Shown one piece after another: positions 6,654-11,718 of a stretch of 11,718 bases of DNA (the first letter of the stretch is position 1; each line of letters opens with the position of its first letter). The DNA comes from Pseudomonadota bacterium (GTDB lineage: Bacteria > Pseudomonadota > Gammaproteobacteria > Burkholderiales > Burkholderiaceae), in the NCBI GenBank assembly GCA_963205525.1, contig CAUJJP010000076.1, positions 1 through 11,718 of the forward strand, in the 5' to 3' direction. The position numbers and the translations under genes are program-made. The notes below the pieces were generated by a model. The model was given only the letters and a program-made list of their open reading frames with translations, was not told the DNA's origin and searched no databases.

Positions 6654-7640
6654 TCAGTAGTCCAGCAGCACGGCGCCCCAGGTGAAGCCGCCGCCCACGC
6701 CTTCCAGCAAGACTGTGTCGCCTCGCTGCACGCGGCCGCTGCGCACCGCGTGGTCCAGCGCGAGCGGGATGGACGCGGCCGAGGTGTTGCCGTGCTCGTC
6801 GACGGTGACGATGAGCTTGTCCAGCGGCAGCTTCAGCTTGCGTGCGGTACCGGTCATGATGCGCAGGTTGGCCTGGTGCGGGATCAGCCAGTCGAGCTCG
6901 CTTTCCTGGCGCCCGGCCTTGGCCAGCACCGCGCGCGCCGCCTGTTCCAGGACACCGACCGCGAGCTTGAACACCGCCTGGCCATCCATCTTCAGCAGCG
7001 GGTCGCCGAGGATGCGGCCGTTGCTCACCGTGCCCGGCACGCAAAGGATGCCGACGTGGCGGCCGTCGGCGTGCAGGTCGGTGGCCAGGATGCCGGGGGT
7101 GGCGGACGCTTCCAGCACCACTGCGCCGGCGCCGTCGCCGAACAGGACGCAGGTCGTGCGGTCGTCGAAATCCAGCAGACGCGAGAAGACCTCCGCCCCC
7201 ACCACCAGCGCGCAGCGTGCGCTGCCGGTGCGGATCATGGCGTCAGCCACGGTGAGCGCGTAGATGAAGCCCGAGCACACCGCCTGGACGTCGAAGGCCG
7301 GGCAGCCGGCGATCCCGAGCTTGTGCTGCAGGATCGCTGCCGTGGACGGGAACACCATGTCCGGTGTCGAGGTGGCGACGACGATGAGGTCGACCTCGTC
7401 GGCGCGCCGGCCGGCGGCCTGCAGGGCGTGGCGCGCCGCCTCCAGCGCGAGGTCGCTGCTGTTCACGCCGTCGGCCACGAAGTGGCGCGCCCGGATGCCG
7501 GTGCGCTCGACGATCCAGGTGTCCGAGCTCTCGACGCCGCGCGCGGCCAGCCGGTCGACCAGGTCCTGGTTGCTCAGGCGCTGCGGCGGCAGGCTGCTGC
7601 CGGTGCCGGTGATGCGGGTGTGGGGAAGTGTGTGCGTCAT
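6654..7640 (-). CDS. fabH: 3-oxoacyl-ACP synthase III (KAS III)
   Basis: Initiates fatty-acid synthesis by condensing acetyl-CoA (or another starter) with malonyl-ACP. It has 328 residues with the full catalytic triad: Cys122 in [13 protein letters not shown], His255 in [12 protein letters not shown] and Asn285 in [12 protein letters not shown]. The C-terminal [15 protein letters not shown] is typical for proteobacterial FabH. Its ATG overlaps the plsX stop as ATGA (7637-7640), so the two are probably translated together; both consume or supply early-stage acyl groups. Confidence 0.98.
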   Translation of the reverse strand: MTHTLPHTRITGTGSSLPPQRLSNQDLVDRLAARGVESSDTWIVERTGIRARHFVADGVNSSDLALEAARHALQAAGRRADEVDLIVVATSTPDMVFPSTAAILQHKLGIAGCPAFDVQAVCSGFIYALTVADAMIRTGSARCALVVGAEVFSRLLDFDDRTTCVLFGDGAGAVVLEASATPGILATDLHADGRHVGILCVPGTVSNGRILGDPLLKMDGQAVFKLAVGVLEQAARAVLAKAGRQESELDWLIPHQANLRIMTGTARKLKLPLDKLIVTVDEHGNTSAASIPLALDHAVRSGRVQRGDTVLLEGVGGGFTWGAVLLDY

Positions 7641-8704
7641 GCGGCGCGCATGGAGGAGCCGGTCGGGCTGCCGGCGATGCGGTCGTGCACACGCTCGAGC
7701 AGCCGGTTGCGCGCGGCATCATACGCGCGCACCAGAGCGTGCTCGAAAGCGAACGCATCGGCCGAGCCGTGGCTCTTGAAGACCAGGCCGCGCAGCCCCA
7801 GCAGCGCAGCGCCGTTGTAGCCGCGCGGGTCCACCCTGGCCTTGAAACGGTTCAGGATGGGCAGCGCCGCGAGCGCCACCAGCTTGGTCAGCACGTTGCG
7901 CGTGAACTCCTGCTTGATGAAGTCCGACAGCATCGACGCCAGCCCTTCGGAGGTCTTGAGCATGACGTTGCCGACGAAACCGTCGCAGACCACGATGTCG
8001 GTGCTGCCGAGGAAGATGTCGTTGCCTTCCACGTTGCCGTGGAAGCGCAGCTGACCGTCCTCGTGCGCCTGGCGCAGCAGATCGCCGGCGCGCTTGATGG
8101 TGTCGCTGCCCTTGATCGCCTCCTCGCCGATGTTCAGCAGGCCGACCGTGGGCTCCTCGATGCCGGAGACCGCAGCCACCAGCGCAGCGCCCATCTCGGC
8201 GAACTGCAGCAGCTGCTCGGGCGTGCAATCGACATTCGCACCGAGGTCCAGCACGGTGGTGTAGCCACCCTTGCGGTTGGGCAGGACGGCAGCGATCGCC
8301 GGCCGGTCTATGTCCTGCATGGTCTTGAGCACGTAGCGCGCCACCGCCATCAGAGCGCCGGTATTGCCCGCGGAGACACAGGCCTGGGCCGGCGCCTGAC
8401 CCCCGTCGGCCGCGCGCAGCTGGGAGATCGCCACCCGCATGGACGAGTCGCGCTTGCGGCGCAAGGCCACCTCCACCGGGTCGTCCATGGTTACCACCTC
8501 GCTGGCGTGGACGATGCGGGTGCGCGGCCAGCTCGCGGCCGCCGCGAGCGCCCGCTCGTCGCCCACCAGCAGCAGGCTGGCTTGGGGGTGCGCATCCAGG
8601 AAGGCCTTGCACGCCGGCAGGGTGACCGCCGTGCCGTGGTCGCCGCCCATGCAGTCGACCGCCAGCGTGACCCGCTCCAAGGGGGCAGGCGCAGGAGGAT
8701 GCAT
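7637..8704 (-). CDS. plsX: Phosphate acyltransferase PlsX
   Basis: Peripheral-membrane enzyme that turns acyl-ACP and phosphate into acyl-phosphate, the donor for PlsY in phospholipid synthesis; it links FabF/FabH products to membrane lipids. It has 355 residues. Family hallmarks are VDCMGGDHG at 16-24, [23 protein letters not shown], the [13 protein letters not shown] block and [13 protein letters not shown] near the C-terminus. A proline-rich MHPPAPAP precedes the domain. The start at 8704 has GAGGG about 8 nt upstream. Upstream is a 205-bp spacer full of inverted repeats; downstream it overlaps fabH. Confidence 0.97.
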   Translation of the reverse strand: MHPPAPAPLERVTLAVDCMGGDHGTAVTLPACKAFLDAHPQASLLLVGDERALAAAASWPRTRIVHASEVVTMDDPVEVALRRKRDSSMRVAISQLRAADGGQAPAQACVSAGNTGALMAVARYVLKTMQDIDRPAIAAVLPNRKGGYTTVLDLGANVDCTPEQLLQFAEMGAALVAAVSGIEEPTVGLLNIGEEAIKGSDTIKRAGDLLRQAHEDGQLRFHGNVEGNDIFLGSTDIVVCDGFVGNVMLKTSEGLASMLSDFIKQEFTRNVLTKLVALAALPILNRFKARVDPRGYNGAALLGLRGLVFKSHGSADAFAFEHALVRAYDAARNRLLERVHDRIAGSPTGSSMRAA

Positions 8705-8751
8705 CAGACGACCCTCACAAGAAGACGCCGGGCCGCCCCAAGTCTTATTGA

Positions 8752-8792
8752 CCCCCGCGGGGGGCGGGCTGGGCGCAGCCCGGCCCTGGGGG
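8752..8792. repeat. GC-rich palindromic intergenic repeat (REP-like)
   Basis: CCCCCGCGGGGG (8752-8763) is a perfect 12-bp palindrome. Directly after it CGGGCT (8765-8770) and AGCCCG (8777-8782) form a perfect 6-bp stem around a 6-nt loop, and GGGGG (8788-8792) can pair with the initial CCCCC as an outer stem. From general memory, C/G-tract elements of this build recur between genes in Burkholderiales genomes; that the present copy belongs to such a family is inference. Confidence 0.6.
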
Positions 8793-8802
8793 CGCTCATG
8801 CG

Positions 8803-8839
8803 CGATGCCCGGCGCCGCCGCAGGGCGTGCCGGGCATCG
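8803..8839. other. Long stable hairpin between rpmF and plsX
   Basis: CGATGCCCGG (8803-8812) and CCGGGCATCG (8830-8839) are a perfect 10-bp inverted repeat. The stem continues inward for three more pairs (one G-T/U wobble) to 13 bp with an 11-nt loop, which itself holds GCC/GGC. There is no T-tract on either side, so it is more likely a processing, stability or attenuation structure than an intrinsic terminator. Confidence 0.6.
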
Positions 8840-8841
8840 GC

Positions 8842-8855
8842 TGCAAGCGCTTGCA
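8842..8855. repeat. Perfect 14-bp palindrome downstream of rpmF
   Basis: TGCAAGCGCTTGCA reads identically on both strands and starts two bases after the long hairpin. A spacer-less palindrome with alternating purine/pyrimidine flanks is more like a dimeric protein-binding site than an RNA hairpin. The binding protein is unknown. Confidence 0.45.
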
Positions 8856-8909
8856 TGCGCAACGGCGCGGCCGGCAGCGACGCTGCGCCGCCAGCCACGG
8901 ACGAGGGCT

Positions 8910-9092
8910 TCAGTTGTCGCCCTTGGTCTTCAGGACCTTGCGCCCGCGGTAGAAACCGGTCGGGCTGATGTGGTGACGCAGGTGCGTCTCGCCGGTGGTC
9001 GGCTCGACCGCGATGCCGGGCGCCGCCAGCGCGTTGTGCGAACGATGCATGCCACGCTTGGAAGGCGACTTCTTGTTTTGCTGAACGGCCAT
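8910..9092 (-). CDS. rpmF: Large-subunit ribosomal protein bL32
   Basis: Structural protein of the 50S subunit. It has 60 residues, with the standard [22 protein letters not shown] start and the [17 protein letters not shown] centre. It lacks the zinc-ribbon cysteines, the C-minus form usual in proteobacteria. AGGAGA lies 5 nt before the ATG. rpmF next to plsX and the fab genes is a widely conserved arrangement. The 224-bp gap from yceD and a promoter-like box suggest it also has its own transcription start. The 205-bp gap to plsX is structured (three inverted repeats). Confidence 0.98.
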   Translation of the reverse strand: MAVQQNKKSPSKRGMHRSHNALAAPGIAVEPTTGETHLRHHISPTGFYRGRKVLKTKGDN

Positions 9093-9247
9093 GGAATTCT
9101 CCTGGGGTGCCCGCCATCGCGACGTGCCGCACGGTGCGCCGAACGTCGACTACGAACGTCGGCATACACCAGCGGGCTGCACCAGCGGTCTGGGCAAGGG
9201 GCTGACGGGCCACGATGGCGCTCGACCAGCCCGACGAAAAGCCGAGC

Positions 9248-9289
9248 AGTGTAGCACACGGGAGCTCGACGCTGGCTCTTGACGCTGGC
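9248..9289 (-). promoter_or_regulatory. Candidate rpmF promoter with upstream 9-bp direct repeats
   Basis: On the minus strand TGC-TACACT forms an extended -10-like element (TACACT at 9253-9248) about 150 nt before the rpmF ATG. No TTGACA-like -35 is present. Instead GCCAGCGTC occurs twice (9289-9281 and 9276-9268), 13 bp apart, over and just upstream of where a -35 would be. Such a layout is compatible with an activator-dependent promoter. The long GC-rich leader also has CGACGTTCG twice at a 13-bp interval (9161-9153 and 9148-9140). This is pattern matching only. Confidence 0.3.
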
Positions 9290-9316
9290 CCCAGGCGCAG
9301 CCGCCACCGGCGCGCG

Positions 9317-9886
9317 CTAAGCTGGTCCGCCCGGTCCGCCCTGCCCGCGCTTGAGCGCTGCCAGGGCGGCAAAGGGGTGGCTCGCGCCCTCGTCGGCCGG
9401 CCCGTCGTCGGCCGGCAGCGGCAGCGGCTGCGGGCACTCGGTGTGGCGCGGCACCAGGGGCAGCGCCAGGATCAGCTCGTCTTCGAGCAGTGGCTGCAGG
9501 TCGAGCCGACCGCGCGGCGGCAGCGCCAGCACCTCTTCCTCGGCTTCCTCGTCCTCGCGCTCGGCCGCCGCCTCGTCGGCGACGAAGCGAAAGCTGCGTT
9601 CCACCGTCAGCGCCTCCTCCACCGACTGCAGGCAGCGCTGGCAGGTCAGGCGCAGCAGGGCCTGCGCCTTCAGGTGCAGCCATGGCTGCGCACCGGCACC
9701 CGGCACGGCACGGCGCTCGGCCTGCGCCGACCAGTGCACCAGGGCATCGCCCGCCGGCTCGGCACCGTCGATCAGGCGTGGGAACCCTTGCAGCGGCCAG
9801 GCACCGGCCAGCGCCTGGCCATCGTCGGCGAGGCGGTTCAGATCCAGACGCCTGGGGTCCGGGTACCCATCTTCGAGCTTGCTCAT
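9317..9886 (-). CDS. yceD: YceD / DUF177 family protein
   Basis: Conserved protein encoded beside rpmF in most bacteria; linked in the literature to 23S rRNA/ribosome metabolism, without a settled reaction. It has 189 residues from the ATG at 9886. The DUF177 signature pair is present, LTCQRCL (Cys82, Cys85), followed by an acidic stretch (about 105-119) and the conserved LLEDELILALPLVPRHTEC, ending in the typical HPFAALAALK plus a Gly/Pro-rich tail. There is no recognisable ribosome-binding site before this ATG; a TTG at 9910 is an in-frame alternative (197 residues). A TACACT box 7 nt before the ATG raises the possibility of a leaderless message. It is transcribed away from maf. Confidence 0.93.
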   Translation of the reverse strand: MSKLEDGYPDPRRLDLNRLADDGQALAGAWPLQGFPRLIDGAEPAGDALVHWSAQAERRAVPGAGAQPWLHLKAQALLRLTCQRCLQSVEEALTVERSFRFVADEAAAEREDEEAEEEVLALPPRGRLDLQPLLEDELILALPLVPRHTECPQPLPLPADDGPADEGASHPFAALAALKRGQGGPGGPA

Positions 9887-9929
9887 CCGGGCCAGTGTAG
9901 TCCGCGACAATTGCGATCCCGGTCGCTAT

Positions 9930-9967
9930 CCGGGTGTCATCCCGGGTGTCATCCCGGGCGCGCCCGG
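9930..9967. repeat. 12-bp tandem repeat and 14-bp palindrome between yceD and maf
   Basis: CCGGGTGTCATC is repeated twice head to tail (9930-9941, 9942-9953), followed by a third partial unit CCGGG that begins the perfect palindrome CCGGGCGCGCCCGG (9954-9967). It lies in the 134-bp divergent spacer, so it could be a regulatory array for either gene, or simply slippage-prone GC-rich DNA. The rest of the spacer shows no clear maf promoter. Confidence 0.6.
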
Positions 9968-10020
9968 TCTCCCGGGCCGTCGCCACCAAGCCCGCCACCC
10001 ACCCTGAAGGCCCGTCCGCC

Positions 10021-10611
10021 ATGCCGCCCCTGATCCTCGCTTCGACTTCGCGCTACCGGCGTGAACTGCTGGCCCGGCTGCGCTTGCCCTTCGATGTGGT
10101 CGCACCGGAGGTGGACGAGTCGCCGCGCCCCGGCGAAGCCCCCGCTGCGCTGGCGCAGCGCCTGGCGCTGGCAAAGGCGCGCGAAGTGGCGACACGCCAC
10201 CCGCAGGCGGTGGTCATAGGCGCCGACCAGGTGTGCGACCTGGACGGCGAAGCGATGGGCAAGCCGGGCAGCCACGCGCGCGCCGTCGAGCAGCTGACGC
10301 GGCTGGCGGGCCGCCGCGTCGTGTTCCAGACCGCGCTCGCCGTCGTGCGCAGCGACACCGGTTACGCGCAGGCGCTGCTGGCCCCGGTGCAGGTGCGCTT
10401 TCGGGCCCTCTCGGCCGGCGAGATCGAGCGCTACCTGCGGCTGGAGCAGCCCTACGACTGCGCCGGCAGCGCCAAGTGCGAGACCCTGGGCATCGCGCTG
10501 CTGGAGTCCATAGACAGCGACGACCCGACCGCCCTCGTCGGCCTGCCGCTGATCCGCACCGCGCGCCTGCTGCGAGAAGCCGGCATCGATCCGCTGGCCG
10601 ATCCCTCGTGA
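10021..10611 (+). CDS. yceF: Maf/YceF-type nucleoside triphosphate pyrophosphatase
   Basis: Hydrolyses modified nucleotides to monophosphate and pyrophosphate, a housecleaning role. The YceF subgroup prefers 7-methyl-GTP, and this protein matches E. coli YceF closely by eye. It has 196 residues. LILASTSRYRRELL at the N-terminus forms the substrate loop, VDESP (32-36) follows, GADQVCDLDGEAMGKP carries the catalytic Asp69 and Lys81, and CAGSAKCE and DPTALVGLPLI are the conserved C-terminal blocks. The ATG at 10021 is preferred to an in-frame ATG at 9934, which would add 29 residues across the repeat array. AAGG lies about 10 nt upstream. In E. coli yceF also lies beside and divergent from yceD-rpmF-plsX-fab. 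It overlaps the methyltransferase gene as GTGA. Confidence 0.95.
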   Translation: MPPLILASTSRYRRELLARLRLPFDVVAPEVDESPRPGEAPAALAQRLALAKAREVATRHPQAVVIGADQVCDLDGEAMGKPGSHARAVEQLTRLAGRRVVFQTALAVVRSDTGYAQALLAPVQVRFRALSAGEIERYLRLEQPYDCAGSAKCETLGIALLESIDSDDPTALVGLPLIRTARLLREAGIDPLADPS

Positions 10612-11366
10612 GCAAGGGCAGGCTCTACCTGGTCCCGAGCACGCTGGACCTGGGGTTGCCGCCGGCGCCGCTGGAGCGCGTGCTGCCGGCCGAAGTGTTG
10701 CGGGTGGCAGCGCGGCTGCAGCACTGGGCGGCAGAGGACGCCAAGTCGGCTCGCGCCTACCTCAAGCGGGTGGACGCCGTCGTGCCGCTGGCGCAGCCGC
10801 TGCAGGCGGTTTCGATCACCGAACTGCCGCGCCCGCGCAAGGGCAGCCGCGAGGCCGTGCCGGCGGCCGCCTGGACGGCGCTGCTGGCGCCCGCACTGGC
10901 GGGCCACGACATGGGCCTGATCTCGGAGGCGGGCCTGCCGGCGATCGCCGACCCGGGCTCGCGCCTGGTCGAGGCCGCACACGCCGCCGGCCTGCCAGTG
11001 CAGCCGCTGGTGGGCCCGAGCGCACTCATGCTGACCCTGGCCGCAAGCGGGCTGGAGGGGCAGAGCTTCGCCTTCGTCGGCTACCTTCCGCAGGACCCCG
11101 CGGCGCGCGCGGCACGCCTGCGCGAGCTGGAGGCGCTGTCACGCCGACTCGGCCAGACCCAGCTCATGATCGAGACCCCCTACCGCAACGAGGCCTTGCT
11201 GCAGGCCATGCTGGAGGTGCTGACGCCGGACACCCGACTGGCCGTGAGCGCGGGGCTGACAACCGATCAGGCCTTCAGCCGCAGCGCGGCGGTGCTGGAC
11301 TGGAAACGTGTGCCCACGTCGTTGCCGGTTCGCGTGCCGGCGGTGTTTGCGTTGCTGGGGTGCTGA
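10608..11366 (+). CDS. SAM-dependent methyltransferase, RsmI-like (tetrapyrrole methylase fold)
   Basis: Predicted methyltransferase of the TP-methylase family related to RsmI, which 2'-O-methylates C1402 of 16S rRNA. It has 252 residues from the GTG at 10608, which overlaps the maf stop (GTGA). The N-terminal GRLYLVPSTLDLG, the AENAKSAR-like segment (AAEDAKSARAYLKRV), MGLISEAGLPAIADPGSRLV, PLVGPSALMLTLAASGL and SFAFVGYLP match the RsmI order. It lacks the typical early P-TPIGN motif of true RsmI and the C-terminal extension, so the substrate may differ; a separate full RsmI may exist elsewhere. Such stand-alone copies beside maf are familiar from betaproteobacteria. The stop codon TGA is part of the target duplication of the following element. 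Confidence 0.9.
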   Translation: MSKGRLYLVPSTLDLGLPPAPLERVLPAEVLRVAARLQHWAAEDAKSARAYLKRVDAVVPLAQPLQAVSITELPRPRKGSREAVPAAAWTALLAPALAGHDMGLISEAGLPAIADPGSRLVEAAHAAGLPVQPLVGPSALMLTLAASGLEGQSFAFVGYLPQDPAARAARLRELEALSRRLGQTQLMIETPYRNEALLQAMLEVLTPDTRLAVSAGLTTDQAFSRSAAVLDWKRVPTSLPVRVPAVFALLGC

Positions 11367-11601
11367 GCCTAGATCCGGCAGTTGGACGCGCCCGAGCGAG
11401 CTGCGCTGCGGTGCGCTGGCAAGGCGCGACGACGCGGCAGGCCGCTGCCCGCAAGGAGGAGCAACACCGCCAGCGCGCCGCAGCGGGGCTCGATCGGGTG
11501 CGTAGCGGGATCACCCATGAGGTGAGCGGCGTCGACGCCACAAGTGCTTGAAAACACCGGGGCATCCTGCCCGAAAGAGCGGTCAACTGCCGGATCTAGG
11601 C
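11367..11601. mobile_element. 235-bp MITE-like element with 18-bp terminal inverted repeats
   Basis: The ends GCCTAGATCCGGCAGTTG (11367-11384) and its exact reverse complement (11584-11601) are perfect terminal inverted repeats. TGA flanks both sides (11364-11366 and 11602-11604), and with the bordering C and G each side reads CTGAG, so the duplication could be read as 3 bp (TNA type) or 5 bp with a 17-bp repeat. No convincing ORF lies inside, hence non-autonomous. The interior holds a second inverted repeat: GCTGCGGTGCGCTGGC (11405-11420) against GCCAGCGCGCCGCAGC (11469-11484), 15 of 16 pairs plus one G-U in RNA, and a small GGCAG/CTGCC hairpin (11436-11449). The parent transposase family is not identified. 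Confidence 0.75.
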
Positions 11602-11607
11602 TGAGTC

Positions 11608-11718
11608 TCAGCGCAGTCCGAGCGAGTCCTTGAAGCGCTTGCGCGGAGCGCGCGCGCTGTCGTAGGTGTTCACCATGTAGACGTGCTTGTCGTCCTCGCG
11701 CTGCAGATGGGCCCCGAA
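11608..11718 (-). CDS. C-terminal end of an unrecognised protein (partial)
   Basis: The minus strand is open from the window edge to a TGA at 11610-11608, giving 36 residues: a polar, basic tail containing KHVYMVNTYDSARAP and ending RKRFKDSLGLR. I do not recognise the family. Coding is supported by the open frame, GC-rich third positions (for example AAG, CTG, CGC) and placement of the stop immediately beyond the mobile element. It is convergent to the methyltransferase gene. In many betaproteobacteria another gene follows the methyltransferase here, so this neighbour may be a local feature. Confidence 0.6.
   Translation of the reverse strand, partial: FGAHLQREDDKHVYMVNTYDSARAPRKRFKDSLGLR

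Noticed and set aside
8803..8839. Hairpin as the intrinsic terminator of rpmF
   Set aside because: No run of T follows the stem on the minus strand, so factor-independent termination is not supported.
7628..8968. 446-residue plus-strand ORF opposite plsX and the rpmF-plsX spacer
   Set aside because: Antisense to plsX and continues through palindromic non-coding DNA; no recognisable motifs.
8704..9372. 222-residue minus-strand ORF spanning rpmF and both its spacers
   Set aside because: Overlaps rpmF in another frame and runs through inverted repeats; an Arg/Ala-rich random-looking translation.
9930..9967. CRISPR-like array
   Set aside because: Only two adjacent 12-bp units with no spacers; a simple tandem repeat.
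11275..11586. Small ORFs on both strands across the 235-bp element
   Set aside because: None resembles a transposase, and they cross the element boundary or start inside the methyltransferase gene; treated as chance frames.

Overview
The window is high-GC (roughly 70% by eye), gene-dense chromosomal DNA. It looks like a betaproteobacterium (Burkholderiales or Rhodocyclales type; inferred from gene order and protein flavour, no database search was possible). It is a conserved core locus joining fatty-acid/phospholipid synthesis to the envelope-stress sigma factor, with one small mobile-like element at the right edge.

Region 1 (1-2899, minus strand): an rpoE-rseA-rseB-degP/mucD envelope-stress operon. 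RpoE is the ECF sigma factor, RseA the single-pass anti-sigma, RseB the periplasmic regulator and DegP/MucD the periplasmic protease, cut by the window start. No rseC/mucC gene lies between rseB and degP. Region 2 (2896-3333, minus): a small two-helix membrane protein of the YgfX/CptA type, overlapping rpoE by 4 bp and starting 3 bp after fabF. Region 3 (3337-9886, minus): yceD-rpmF-plsX-fabH-fabD-fabG-acpP-fabF, the classical cluster that makes ribosomal protein L32, acyl-phosphate, malonyl-ACP, the acyl carrier protein and the initiating and elongating condensing enzymes. Several junctions are 4-bp ATGA overlaps (plsX/fabH, fabD/fabG, ygfX/rpoE), so translation is probably coupled along most of the run from plsX to rseB.

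Region 4 (9887-11366, plus): a divergent pair, a Maf/YceF-type nucleotide pyrophosphatase and a stand-alone RsmI-like SAM-dependent methyltransferase, joined by a GTGA overlap. Region 5 (11367-11601): a 235-bp non-coding element with perfect 18-bp terminal inverted repeats and flanking TGA/CTGAG direct repeats. It sits exactly between two convergent genes, and the duplicated TGA is the methyltransferase stop codon. Region 6 (11608-11718, minus): the last 36 codons of an unrecognised gene.

No stretch over 300 bases lacks a gene. The non-coding parts that carry visible structure are: the rpmF-plsX spacer (three palindromic structures in a row), the rpmF upstream region (paired 9-bp direct repeats near a promoter-like -10), the yceD/maf divergent spacer (12-bp tandem repeat plus a 14-bp palindrome), the fabG-acpP spacer (hairpin plus -10-like box), and the 235-bp element. 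I saw no tRNA, rRNA, CRISPR array or defence system. The most distinctive items are the terminal-inverted-repeat element with its stop-codon target, and a possible sigma-E-type promoter inside rpoE marked by unusual AT-rich codons.
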